Under the pieces are notes generated by a model. That model made no database searches and had not been told where the DNA came from. It saw only the letters and a list, made by a program, of their open reading frames with translations. The position numbers were made by a program, and so were the translations under genes. From Streptomyces sp. ISL-66 (GTDB lineage Bacteria > Actinomycetota > Actinomycetes > Streptomycetales > Streptomycetaceae), in NCBI RefSeq assembly GCF_018614135.1, contig NZ_JAGGOW010000032.1, positions 62,001 through 126,000 on the forward strand: a stretch of 64,000 nt of DNA, in the 5' to 3' direction. Shown one piece after another: positions 26,420 through 36,172 of the stretch. Within the stretch, counting starts at the first letter, position 1. Each line of letters begins with the position of its first letter.

Positions 26420-27670
26420 TCAGGGCCCGGTCGTCGGCGAGCCGATCAGCATCGAGGGGGCTCCCGCGACCCGGGTCAGGAACACGGTCGCGGAGTTCGG
26501 GCCCTGCGGCTTCACCTTCCGGCGCAGCTCCTCGGGCTCGATCGCGGAGCCGCGCTTCTTCACCGTCAGGATCCCGACGCCGCGCTCGCGCAGCAGCGCC
26601 TTGAGCTTCTTCAGTCCGAAGGGCAGCACGTCCGTGATCTCGTACGAGGTCGCGTACGGGGTCTCGCGCAGCTCGTCGGCGGTGATGTACGCGATGGTCG
26701 GGTCGATCAGCCGGCCGCCCAGCCGCTCCGCGACCTCGGCGACGAGATGGGCCCGGATCACGGCGCCGTCGGGCTCGTAGAGGTAGCGGCCGACGGGACC
26801 GGCCTGCGGATCGGGCAGCGGGTCGGCGGTCGCCAGCGCGCGCGGGCCGGGCAGCAGGGTCGCCCGGATCTCGCCCGGGGCGGTCCCGAACCACAGGACG
26901 GCCTCCTTCACGTCCCCGTGGTCGGAGATCCACTCGGCCTCGGCCTCGGCGGGGACCGCCTCGTGCGGGATCCCCGGCGCGATCTTGATGGCGGCGAACT
27001 TCGCGGAGCGGGCGGTGGCCACGGCCCACGACAGCGGCGGGGAGTAGGACTCCGGGTCGAAGACGCGCCCACCCGTCGCCCGGCCGCCACCCCTCACCGA
27101 CGCGCTCCGCGCGGCCCCCACCCCCTTGCCGCCCCGGCGGGCCGGGTCGATGAAGACGGCGTCGTAGCCCGCGGTGTCGACCTCCGTGACGTCCGCCTCC
27201 CGGACCTCGATCAGGTCCGCGAGCCCCAGCGCCCGCGCGTTGGCGCGCGCGACGGCGACGGTCAGCGGGTCGTGGTCCACCGCCAGCACGCGGATGCCGA
27301 TCCGGGCCAGGGCCAGGGCGTCGCCGCCGATGCCGCAGCACAGGTCCGCGAGGCTGCGTACGCCCAGGGCGGCGAGCCGCTCGGCGCGGTACGAGGCCAC
27401 CGACGCGCGGGTGGCCATCTCGCCCCCGCCGGGCGTGAAGTACATCCGGTGGGCGTCCTGCGCCCCGAACTTCGCCACCGCGCGCTGCCGCAGCCGGGCC
27501 TGCCCGAGGGCGGCGGACACCAGCGCGGCGGGGTGCTCGCGGCGCAGCCGGGTGGCGACGGCGATCTCCTGGGCGGGGTCGTAGTCCCGGAGCGAGTCGA
27601 GGAGGGCGCTGCCCTCGGGGGTGAGGAGCGCGGCGAAGTCTTCGGGGGTCACGGGTCCATTGTCGGCCAC
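26420..27670 (-). CDS. Class I SAM-dependent methyltransferase with THUMP-like C-terminus
   Basis: 416 residues. The N-terminal region (about 1-95) precedes a Rossmann methyltransferase core with the SAM motif DLCCGIGGDALALARIG, then AVDHDP and DAVFIDPARRGGKG (motif IV). The C-terminal ~75 residues (YEITDVLPFGLKKLKALL, VGILTVKKRGS) match the THUMP-like extension of bacterial RNA methyltransferase relatives. The substrate is probably RNA but unproven. The start is GTG at 27670; no strong Shine-Dalgarno. Confidence 0.82.
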   Translation of the reverse strand: MADNGPVTPEDFAALLTPEGSALLDSLRDYDPAQEIAVATRLRREHPAALVSAALGQARLRQRAVAKFGAQDAHRMYFTPGGGEMATRASVASYRAERLAALGVRSLADLCCGIGGDALALARIGIRVLAVDHDPLTVAVARANARALGLADLIEVREADVTEVDTAGYDAVFIDPARRGGKGVGAARSASVRGGGRATGGRVFDPESYSPPLSWAVATARSAKFAAIKIAPGIPHEAVPAEAEAEWISDHGDVKEAVLWFGTAPGEIRATLLPGPRALATADPLPDPQAGPVGRYLYEPDGAVIRAHLVAEVAERLGGRLIDPTIAYITADELRETPYATSYEITDVLPFGLKKLKALLRERGVGILTVKKRGSAIEPEELRRKVKPQGPNSATVFLTRVAGAPSMLIGSPTTGP

Positions 27671-27752
27671 GGTGGGCCACTCGGAGGAAGGTCGAATTCC
27701 CCTCGCGGTGTCGGCCCCGGCGCGGGTGGGGCGGGTGTAAAGATGCCCAACT

Positions 27753-28709
27753 ATGCAGCTAGTCCGACAAAAGGAACATAAGACGCAACAGGGTCACCGG
27801 ATCGCGGCAGCAACGCGAGGCCGGTTGGGGATGGCCGCCATGGCCGCACTGCTGGTCGCCGGACTGGCGACCGGGTGCGGATCCGCGGAGCCCGGGAAGC
27901 CGGACAAGGCCGCGAAGGCGAAGGCGGCCGCCGGAGCCGAGGCCGGAGCGGCCGGCGCACTCGGCAACCACGCCGAGAAGCTGAAGGCCGCCCAACAGGC
28001 GCGGGCGGTCGCCGCGAAGAAGTGGGGCCTGGCCAAACCGCCGCTCACGGCCCCGGCGGCCCCCAAGAAGAAGCCGGAGATCACCACCCGCGACGGCTTC
28101 GAGGTGGAGGACCAGGAGAACCTGCCGCCGGTCTTCACCACCGTCCCCACGGAGGAGAAGGTCGTCTTCCTGACGATCGACGACGGCGCCGAGAAGGACC
28201 CCGAGTTCCTGAAGATGATGCAGGAACTCAAGCTCCCGTACACCGCGTTCCTGAGCGACTACCTGGTGCGGGACAACTACCCGTACTTCAAGGCGATGCA
28301 GGCCGCGGGCGTCACCCTGAACAACCACACGCTCAACCACCGCTACATGCCAGCGCTCTCGTACGAGAAGCAGCGGCAGGAGATCTGCGGTCAGCAGGAC
28401 ACGATCCAGAAGCAGTTCGGCAAGCGGCCGACGCTGTTCCGTCCGCCGTACGGGAACTACAACGAGGACACGCTGCGCGCGGCCAAGTCCTGCGGGATCA
28501 AGGCCGTTCCGCTGTGGAACGAGGAGGCCTTCCCGAACCGGATGGACTGGAGGGAATGGGACAAGGACCTCCACCCCGGCGACATCATCCTCACCCACTT
28601 CCGGGGCAAGGAGGACTGGAAGGGGAGCATGACTGACATGATCCGTCATGTCATGAAGACCGTCACGGCCAAGGGGTACGCCGTGGCACGCCTGGAGGAC
28701 TATCTGTGA
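27753..28709 (+). CDS. Lipoprotein polysaccharide deacetylase (NodB family), first of a tandem pair
   Basis: 318 residues. A basic N-terminus and hydrophobic core lead to GLATGC, with the lipobox Cys at residue 42. The NodB domain (about 130-318) shows VFLTIDDGAEKDPEFL (motif 1), the metal motif NNHTLNHR (motif 2) and LFRPPYGNYN (motif 3), ending ILTHFRG and VARLEDYL. It should deacetylate a cell-wall or extracellular polysaccharide. Its stop overlaps the next gene by 4 nt. Confidence 0.85.
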   Translation: MQLVRQKEHKTQQGHRIAAATRGRLGMAAMAALLVAGLATGCGSAEPGKPDKAAKAKAAAGAEAGAAGALGNHAEKLKAAQQARAVAAKKWGLAKPPLTAPAAPKKKPEITTRDGFEVEDQENLPPVFTTVPTEEKVVFLTIDDGAEKDPEFLKMMQELKLPYTAFLSDYLVRDNYPYFKAMQAAGVTLNNHTLNHRYMPALSYEKQRQEICGQQDTIQKQFGKRPTLFRPPYGNYNEDTLRAAKSCGIKAVPLWNEEAFPNRMDWREWDKDLHPGDIILTHFRGKEDWKGSMTDMIRHVMKTVTAKGYAVARLEDYL

Positions 28710-29599
28710 AGCACACGCGCCGGTTGGTAGCCGGAACGCTGGCGGCCGGCGCGCTCGCGCTGTCCCTGACGGGGTGCGGGGACGGCGCGGATCCCACGGA
28801 GCGGCTCGGCCGCAAGGCGACGCAGACCACGCCGTCCCCGTCGCCTTCGGCCTCCGCCTCCTCGTCGCCATCCGGCCCGTCCGGGGCCGGGCCGGGGGCG
28901 GCGGGGGACGAGGCGTACAAGAAGTGGGGGCTGACCGCCCCCCTCCAGTACGCGCCCAAGCCCCGGGCCAAACCCCAGATCCCGTCGGCGAAGCCGGGCA
29001 GGGTCCAGGTCATCGACCGAATACCCGTCCCGGCGGACGACAAGGTCGTCTTCCTGACGTTCGACGACGGCGCGGAGAAGGACCCCGAGTTCCTGAAGAT
29101 GGCCGCCGACCTGAAGCTGCCGATCAGCATGTTCCTGACGGACAGCGTCGCCTCGGCGGACTACGGGCACTTCGAGAAGCTCCGCGACAACGGTTCCCGC
29201 AGCACGATAAACAACCACACGCTGACGCACCCGAACCTGCGGACCCTGCCCTTCGCGGCGCAGAAGAAGGAAATATGCGGCCAGCAGGAACGCCTGGAGA
29301 AGCGCTTCGGCGCGAAGCCGACGCGCTTTCGGCCCCCGTTCGGCAACTACAACGACGACACCCTCAGGGCCGCGAACGAGTGCGGGATAACCCAGCTCCT
29401 CCTGTGGCGCGTGTCGATGCAGATCAACAACTTCCAGTACGCCGAGGGCTCCGCCCTCAAACCGGGTGACATCGTCCTGGCCCACTTCCGCGGCCCCGCC
29501 GAGCTCAAGGGCTCGACGGAGATCGAGATGACCACGCGGATGCTCCGGCGGATACAGGAGCAGGGGTACCGCATCGGGCGGCTGGAGGACTACCTCTGA
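28706..29599 (+). CDS. Lipoprotein polysaccharide deacetylase (NodB family), second of a tandem pair
   Basis: 297 residues, clearly a paralogue of the preceding gene. Lipobox ...LSLTGC with Cys24, then a Ser/Pro linker. The NodB motifs are VFLTFDDGAEKDPEFL, NNHTLTHPN and RFRPPFGNYN, ending IGRLEDYL. The GTG lies in GTGA with the upstream stop, so the two are translated together. Compared with the first copy, the segment before the C-terminus (LLLWRVSMQINNFQYAEG) differs most, suggesting diverged substrates. Confidence 0.85.
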   Translation: MKHTRRLVAGTLAAGALALSLTGCGDGADPTERLGRKATQTTPSPSPSASASSSPSGPSGAGPGAAGDEAYKKWGLTAPLQYAPKPRAKPQIPSAKPGRVQVIDRIPVPADDKVVFLTFDDGAEKDPEFLKMAADLKLPISMFLTDSVASADYGHFEKLRDNGSRSTINNHTLTHPNLRTLPFAAQKKEICGQQERLEKRFGAKPTRFRPPFGNYNDDTLRAANECGITQLLLWRVSMQINNFQYAEGSALKPGDIVLAHFRGPAELKGSTEIEMTTRMLRRIQEQGYRIGRLEDYL

Positions 29600-29689
29600 G
29601 GGCTGCGACCGCGAGGGTTCACCGGGTCGCGACGCCCGGCACGGCCCGGCGAAGCATCCCCGCCACGGCACTACTGGCGCGCCACCGCA

Positions 29690-31090
29690 CTACTGGCGCA
29701 CCACCGCGGGCGTGATCGTCGTTTCCACCGGTCCCAGGCTGTCCGCCTCGCGCTGGCGTTCCGCGCTGTCGGAGATGCGCAGGAGCAGGGCGATCATGAT
29801 CCAGTTGGCCAGCAGCGAAGAGCCGCCCGCCGCGAGGAAGGGCAGGGCCTTGCCCGTCAGGGGGATGAGGCCCGTGACGCCGCCGGCCACCACGAAGACC
29901 TGGAGGGCCAGCGCCGAGGACAGGCCCACCGCCAGCAGCTTGCCGAACGGGTCCCGGGCGCCCAGGGCCATCCGCAGCCCCCGCTGCACGAGGAGCGCGT
30001 ACAGGACCAGGACGGCCATGACGCCGGCCAGGCCGAGCTCCTCGCCCACCGTCGTCAGGATGAAGTCGCTGCGGCCCGCGAACCCGATGAGCTCCGGGTG
30101 GCCCATCCCGAGCCCGGTGCCCGAGACGCCGCCCGTGCCGAAGCTGAACAGGGCCTGCGCGGACTGGTCCGAGACGACGCCCGGCGGCCGCTCCTTCCAG
30201 TAGTACGACAGCGGGTCCAGCCAGGCGGCCACGCGGCCCTTGACGTGCGGTTCGGTCGAACCCACGACGAAGGCGCCCGCCGAGGCCAGGACCAGGCCGC
30301 AGACGATCCAGCTGGTGCGCTCGGTGGCCACGTAGAGCATCACCACGAAGACACCGAAGAAGATCAGCGAGGTCCCGAGGTCGCGCTCGAAGACCAGGAC
30401 GAGCAGCGAGACGATCCACACGGTGACGATCGGTCCGAGCTGCCGCATCGGCGGCAGCCGCATGCCCATGAACTTGCGGCCCGACAGGGCCAGCGAGTCC
30501 CGGTGGACGACCAGGTAGCCCGCGAAGAAGACCGCGATCATGATCTTCACGAACTCGCCCGGCTGTACCGAGAGCCCGCCGATGATGATCCAGCGCTTCG
30601 CCCCGTAGGTGTCCGCGCCGAAGAAGGCGGGGGCGATCAGCGCCACCAGCGCGAGGACCATCGTGATGTAGATGAACCGCTGCAACAGCCGGTGGTCGCG
30701 CAGGATCCCCAGCACCGCGATGCAGGCCGCGACGCCGACCACCGACCACATCAGCTGGCCGGGAGCGTTCGCCACCGCGCCCTTGAACCGGTCGATGTAC
30801 CCCTGGTCGAGGCGGTGCAGGAGCACCAGGCCCATCCCGGTCAGCAGCAGGGCGAGCGGGAAGATCAGCGGATCCGCGTACGCCGCGAACCGGCGTACGG
30901 CCAGATGCCCCACCAGCGCGAGCAGCGACATGCTGATCACGAAGCCGGTGAGGCCGGGCGGCAGCGCGTCGCTCATCGCGAGGCTCGCGCTGATGTGTCC
31001 GGCCACCGTGACGCCGACGACGAGGACGAGCAGCAGCGCTTCCGTGCGGCGGCGCGCGCCCGCGGTCGTCAGGGGCTTCAATCCGCGCAC
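29690..31090 (-). CDS. FtsW/RodA/SpoVE family SEDS protein
   Basis: 466 residues with about ten transmembrane helices. SEDS proteins are peptidoglycan glycosyltransferases that act with class B penicillin-binding proteins. Family features are KRWIIIGGLSVQPGEFVKI, FERDLGTSLIFFGVF and the C-terminal MGLIPLTGKALPFLAAGGSSLLAN-type block (here GVTGLIPLTGKALPFLAAGG). It is not in a division cluster, so it is an additional SEDS member whose partner is not evident here. GTG start at 31090 without a clear Shine-Dalgarno. Confidence 0.9.
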   Translation of the reverse strand: MRGLKPLTTAGARRRTEALLLVLVVGVTVAGHISASLAMSDALPPGLTGFVISMSLLALVGHLAVRRFAAYADPLIFPLALLLTGMGLVLLHRLDQGYIDRFKGAVANAPGQLMWSVVGVAACIAVLGILRDHRLLQRFIYITMVLALVALIAPAFFGADTYGAKRWIIIGGLSVQPGEFVKIMIAVFFAGYLVVHRDSLALSGRKFMGMRLPPMRQLGPIVTVWIVSLLVLVFERDLGTSLIFFGVFVVMLYVATERTSWIVCGLVLASAGAFVVGSTEPHVKGRVAAWLDPLSYYWKERPPGVVSDQSAQALFSFGTGGVSGTGLGMGHPELIGFAGRSDFILTTVGEELGLAGVMAVLVLYALLVQRGLRMALGARDPFGKLLAVGLSSALALQVFVVAGGVTGLIPLTGKALPFLAAGGSSLLANWIMIALLLRISDSAERQREADSLGPVETTITPAVVRQ

Positions 31091-31200
31091 GGGACGCCGC
31101 CGTCGTCGATGGCGCCCGCTGAGCTCGGGCTCGCAGGGGCCTCGGGCCCGATCTGCTCGGCAATGAGCCGCTTTATCTTCATATCGTCTACGACGTTCAT
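31078..31200 (-). CDS. Possible 40-residue small protein overlapping the SEDS gene start
   Basis: A short open frame beginning MNVVDDMKIKRLIAEQIG, with a natural-looking composition. Its stop lies 13 nt inside the start of the SEDS gene, an arrangement that would couple their translation. GTG two codons upstream is an alternative start. There is no clear Shine-Dalgarno (GTGGAG touches the ATG) and I know no family. Confidence 0.3.
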   Translation of the reverse strand: MNVVDDMKIKRLIAEQIGPEAPASPSSAGAIDDGGVPCAD

Positions 31201-31367
31201 CTCCACGCCGTGGTTCCGGTCATGGTTCCTGTCGAAGCCCTCGAACGGAAGGGCCGGTGAAGACCCCGGCCAGGTTCGGCTTGCGGTTCCGGGTGGTTCT
31301 GGACGGTCCCCGGGCGGGGTTTCGGGCGCCCCGGACCGGCCCGGACGGGGAAAAACCGCGGCGCGTA
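31201..31367. other. Intergenic region upstream of the groES control region
   Basis: Between the SEDS gene and the first CIRCE. A direct repeat GGTTCC-ggtcat-GGTTCC occurs near 31213-31230; otherwise GC-rich with no recognisable gene. Confidence 0.4.
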
Positions 31368-31394
31368 TTGGCACTCCGCTTGACCGAGTGCTAA
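31368..31394. promoter_or_regulatory. CIRCE operator 1 (HrcA site)
   Basis: TTGGCACTC-N9-GAGTGCTAA, one mismatch from the CIRCE consensus TTAGCACTC-N9-GAGTGCTAA. It overlaps the -35 box of the groES promoter. Confidence 0.92.
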
Positions 31395-31409
31395 TCCCCG
31401 GAATAGTCT
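31380..31409 (+). promoter_or_regulatory. groES promoter (TTGACC-N18-TAGTCT)
   Basis: TTGACC 31380-31385 and TAGTCT 31404-31409, spacer 18 bp, between and overlapping the two CIRCE elements. This is where HrcA would block RNA polymerase. Confidence 0.8.
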
Positions 31410-31414
31410 CGCGT

Positions 31415-31441
31415 CTGGCACTCGCCCCTGGTGAGTGCCAA
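31415..31441. promoter_or_regulatory. CIRCE operator 2 (HrcA site)
   Basis: CTGGCACTC-N9-GAGTGCCAA, starting 47 bp downstream of the first and just after the -10 box, at the transcription start. Confidence 0.9.
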
Positions 31442-31537
31442 CACAGCGACAGGCAGATCCGGCACCCGCGACGACGGATCGACCTGGTCGCCACCTCAGA
31501 CAGTTGACCCCGGATCTCCGAAGGGGGAGGTCGGATC

Positions 31538-31846
31538 GTGACGACCACCAGCTCCAAGGTTGCCATCAAGCCGCTTGAGGACCGCATTGTGGTCCAGCCG
31601 CTCGACGCCGAGCAGACCACGGCCTCTGGCCTGGTCATCCCGGACACCGCGAAGGAGAAGCCCCAGGAGGGCGTCGTCCTCGCGGTAGGCCCGGGCCGCT
31701 TCGAGGACGGCCAGCGACTTCCGCTGGACGTCACCGTTGGCGACGTCGTGCTGTACAGCAAGTACGGCGGCACCGAAGTGAAGTACAACGGCGAGGAATA
31801 CCTCGTCCTCTCGGCCCGCGACGTGCTCGCGATCGTCGAGAAGTAG
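31538..31846 (+). CDS. groES: Co-chaperonin GroES
   Basis: 102 residues. Forms the heptameric lid on GroEL. Family features: [19 protein letters not shown], the mobile loop [32 protein letters not shown] and a C-terminus ending VLAIVEK. GTG start with GGGGGAGG 8 nt upstream. Two CIRCE operators show control by HrcA, so it should be heat-induced. Confidence 0.98.
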   Translation: MTTTSSKVAIKPLEDRIVVQPLDAEQTTASGLVIPDTAKEKPQEGVVLAVGPGRFEDGQRLPLDVTVGDVVLYSKYGGTEVKYNGEEYLVLSARDVLAIVEK

Positions 31847-31870
31847 TCACTTCTTCAGTTTTGCTTTGAG

Positions 31871-31917
31871 CTACGCCCCTGGTCACCCCTGCTGATGCCG
31901 GGCGGCGAGGGGCGTAG
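31871..31917 (+). terminator. Hairpin between groES and groEL1
   Basis: CTACGCCCCT (31871-31880) and AGGGGCGTAG (31908-31917) pair around a 27-nt loop. It may cause partial termination or processing, giving a separate groES mRNA. Confidence 0.5.
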
Positions 31918-31969
31918 TTCGTTCTAGGCGGTCGCGGTGAGCGGCCGGGGATCGCAACGAGAGGGCTGA

Positions 31970-33607
<1,638 letters not shown>

Positions 33608-33626
33608 CCTCGTCAGTAGTCGCGGC

Positions 33627-33669
33627 AAAGCCCCGGTCACCGCTGCCAAGCGGTGGTGACCGGGGCTTT
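33627..33669. terminator. Bidirectional terminator after groEL1
   Basis: AAAGCCCCGGTCACC (33627-33641) pairs with GGTGACCGGGGCTTT (33655-33669), 15 bp, with A/T ends on both sides, between convergent genes. Confidence 0.88.
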
Positions 33670-33716
33670 CCCGTCTGTTTTCCCGGCTGCCTCTGCGGCT
33701 GCTTTCCCTACTGCGG

Positions 33717-34415
33717 CTATCCGGGCGTCATGCCCATCTGTCGCATCAGGCCCGGTGCGTCGTAGTACCACCAGTCTTCCGCGATCTGGCCGTTCTCGAT
33801 GCGGCAGGTCGTACAGCCCGACATGGAGACTTCCCTGCCGGTCGGCGCGACCCCCATGAACTCGCCCTTGTGGGTGCCCTTCCAGTCCCAGAGCGTGGTG
33901 ACGCAGTCCCCCTCGGCGATCTGGCGCGTCATGTCGAAGGTGAAGTCGAAGGCGGCCCGCCACATGCCCATGGTCATGCGCAGGCCCTCGCGGCCGTTGC
34001 CCCTGTCCCCGCTCTGCATGATGTCGTGGGTGACGTAGTCGGCCGCGACGCACTCGTCGATGGCGTCGAAGTTGCCCCTGGCCGCGATCTCGTCCAACAA
34101 CCGGGTCGCGACGAGCTTGTTGAGGTACTCGTCGCGGACCACGTCGAGGTTCATGAACGTGGGCATGCCCTCGCACAGGGCCACCATCTCCTGGAACATC
34201 CGGTCCGTTTCCGGGAGCTGAGAGTTCTTCATGGCCTCTTCGTAGGACGGGAACTCGACGAGGTCGACGTAGTGGGTCTTGGAGTCGCGGTCCCTGCCGA
34301 TGAGCGTGTGGGTGACCGTGCGCCGGCCGCTCGCCTGCTCCGCCCAGCGGTCGATGAGCGCGTTCATCTCGTCGAACCGCGTGGTCTCGTAATCGATCAC
34401 TTGTACGAATGTCAT
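33717..34415 (-). CDS. Two-domain protein: monooxygenase-like dimeric barrel plus SnoaL-like ester cyclase
   Basis: 232 residues. The N-terminal ~95 residues (FVQVIDYETTRFDEMNALID, THYVDLVEFPSYEEAM) look like a dimeric alpha/beta-barrel. The C-terminal ~130 residues (FDAIDECVAADYVTHDIM, GREGLRMTMGMWRAAFDF) match the SnoaL-like polyketide cyclase / ester cyclase fold. No polyketide genes surround it, so its substrate is unknown. The ATG has GGGAGG 6-7 nt upstream, so it is translated from a conventional leader. Confidence 0.78.
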   Translation of the reverse strand: MTFVQVIDYETTRFDEMNALIDRWAEQASGRRTVTHTLIGRDRDSKTHYVDLVEFPSYEEAMKNSQLPETDRMFQEMVALCEGMPTFMNLDVVRDEYLNKLVATRLLDEIAARGNFDAIDECVAADYVTHDIMQSGDRGNGREGLRMTMGMWRAAFDFTFDMTRQIAEGDCVTTLWDWKGTHKGEFMGVAPTGREVSMSGCTTCRIENGQIAEDWWYYDAPGLMRQMGMTPG

Positions 34416-34490
34416 CGCGTCGCCTCCCGCGCTGGATGGGACACATCCAGTCTAGGGAGATTTCACCCATATGCCGCGTTTGCCTGCCGG

Positions 34491-35264
34491 CTACTGCGGT
34501 CCGTACTTGCGCCCCGTGCGCGAGGAGACCCCGCCCAGCAACCCGCGCGGGGTCAGCTTCACGACACCCATCAGCGCCTTGTACCGGGGGTCCGGGATCG
34601 ACACCGTCTTGCCCCGCGCCAGGTCGGCCAGGGCCGCGGACACCAGCTTGTCGGCGTCCAGCCACATCCAGCCGGGAATGTTGTCCGTGCCCATGCCGGC
34701 GCGCTGGTGGAACTCGGTGCGCACGAAGCCCGGGCACAGCGCCATCAGCCGTACGCCCGAGCCGGTCAGGTCCTTGGCCGCGCCCTGCGTGAACTGCACG
34801 ACCCAGGCCTTGCTCGCCCCGTAGGTGCCGCGCGGCAGGAAGGCGGCCACCGAGGCCACGTTGATCACGCCGCCCCGCCCGCGCGAGCGCATCGACTCGG
34901 TCGCAGCCGAGGTGAGCCGCAGTACGGCCTCGATGTGGACCTTCAGCATCGTCAGCTCGTCGGCCATGGAGACCTCGAGGTAGCGGCCCTTGTTGCCGAA
35001 ACCGGCGTTGTTGACCAGCAGGTCCACCGGGTGCGTGCGGTCGCCAAGGCGTTTTTCGACCGACGTGATGCCCTCCTCGGTGGAGAGGTCCGCGGCCAGC
35101 ACCTCGGCTTCGATGCCGTGCCGGTCGTGCAGTTCGGTGGCCTGCTCGCCCAGCCGCTTGGTGTCCCGGGCCACCAGGACGAGGTTGTGCCCCTGGGCGG
35201 CGAGCCGCCGGGCGAAGGCGGCGCCGATGCCCGCCGTGGATCCCGTAATCAACGCAGTCGTCAT
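34491..35264 (-). CDS. Short-chain dehydrogenase/reductase
   Basis: 257 residues, classical SDR. NAD(P)-binding TGSTAGIGAAFA at the N-terminus, NNAGFGNKG, catalytic Ser in NVASVAAFLP and the YxxxK pair in GTYGASKAW. Lys/Arg residues after strand 2 (RDTKRL) suggest NADP(H). The substrate is unknown. TAGGTT ends 6 nt before the ATG, indicating a leaderless transcript. Confidence 0.88.
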   Translation of the reverse strand: MTTALITGSTAGIGAAFARRLAAQGHNLVLVARDTKRLGEQATELHDRHGIEAEVLAADLSTEEGITSVEKRLGDRTHPVDLLVNNAGFGNKGRYLEVSMADELTMLKVHIEAVLRLTSAATESMRSRGRGGVINVASVAAFLPRGTYGASKAWVVQFTQGAAKDLTGSGVRLMALCPGFVRTEFHQRAGMGTDNIPGWMWLDADKLVSAALADLARGKTVSIPDPRYKALMGVVKLTPRGLLGGVSSRTGRKYGPQ

Positions 35265-35270
35265 ACGCGC

Positions 35271-35276
35271 AACCTA
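35271..35276 (-). promoter_or_regulatory. Leaderless -10 box (TAGGTT) of the SDR gene
   Basis: On the minus strand TAGGTT ends 6 nt before the ATG at 35264. Confidence 0.55.
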
Positions 35277-35379
35277 GCCGCCCGGGCGGCCGCCGCCCGT
35301 ACCAGGTTCCGGATAGGGCCCCGGACCGGCCTTCGCGTCAGCTTCCTTGCGGTCGCCGCCACTTGGCGGGCTGCTCCAG

Positions 35380-36093
35380 TTACCGCACGGGCTCCCGCTC
35401 CGGCTCCGGCTTCCGTGCCCGCTCCCGCTCCTGTTCCTGCTGCGTGTAGGCCAGCGCCTTGTCCCGCGCCTTCGGCTCCAGGGCGTCCCCCGCGGCCAGG
35501 GTGCGCGGCAGCAGCTCCCGCTCGGTGGTGACGGCGCGGAACCAGAACCGCACCGTCACCTCGTGGTCCGGGCGGTGCACCACCTCGATGGTGTCGCCGG
35601 GGGAGACGGACCCCTCCTCGATCACCCGCAGGTACGCGCCCGGCCGGGCCTCCCGGGTGAACCGCTTGACCCAGGCCTTCTCGCCGAGCGCGCCCTGGAA
35701 GGTCCGGCACGGGATGCGGGCCGAGGCCACTTCCACGACCAGGTCCGGTCCGATCCGCCAGCGCTCGCCGAGCAGCGCGCCGTTCACGTCCAGGCCGGAG
35801 GTGGTGAAGTTCTCGGCGAAGGCCCCGCCGGGCAGCTCGCGATTCAGCTCGCGCGCCCACCAGTCGAGGTCCTCGCGGGCGTACGCGTACACGGCCTGGT
35901 GGTAGCCGCCGTGATGGCGCCGGTCGCAGACGTCGTCGCCGTCGAGCCCGCTCGCCGCGAGCCCCTTGGGGCCCGGCGCGAAGACCCGTACGGGACCGGG
36001 GGCGGGCAGCTTGCCGTGGCCGGTCAGCCCGCCCTCCCCGTCGGTGTAATCGACGGCCGTCGCGCGGCCGAGGTTCACGGAGATCAGATGCAT
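35380..36093 (-). CDS. MOSC domain-containing protein
   Basis: 237 residues of the YiiM type. Features: GDDVCDRRHHGGYHQAVYAY, ELPGGAFAENFTTSGLDVN and the conserved cysteine in ASARIPCRTFQ, the presumed sulfur/molybdenum-cofactor binding residue of the MOSC family. The C-terminal ~20 residues are charged Glu/Arg/Pro. TAGCGT ends 6 nt before the ATG. It is divergent from the LysR regulator, which may control it. Confidence 0.86.
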   Translation of the reverse strand: MHLISVNLGRATAVDYTDGEGGLTGHGKLPAPGPVRVFAPGPKGLAASGLDGDDVCDRRHHGGYHQAVYAYAREDLDWWARELNRELPGGAFAENFTTSGLDVNGALLGERWRIGPDLVVEVASARIPCRTFQGALGEKAWVKRFTREARPGAYLRVIEEGSVSPGDTIEVVHRPDHEVTVRFWFRAVTTERELLPRTLAAGDALEPKARDKALAYTQQEQERERARKPEPEREPVR

Positions 36094-36172
36094 GCGGTCA
36101 CGCTAACCGAATGGCCTCAAAGTGACTCAGGATTATTCGCGAGGTCGTCAAAGTAGGCCTTATGCTCGAGGG
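36094..36172. promoter_or_regulatory. Divergent MOSC/LysR control region
   Basis: 79 bp. TAGCGT (minus, 36100-36105) lies 6 nt from the MOSC start and TATGCT (plus, 36161-36166) 6 nt from the LysR GTG. TCAAAGT occurs twice in the same orientation, at about 36116 and 36148, a possible regulator-binding repeat. Confidence 0.55.
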
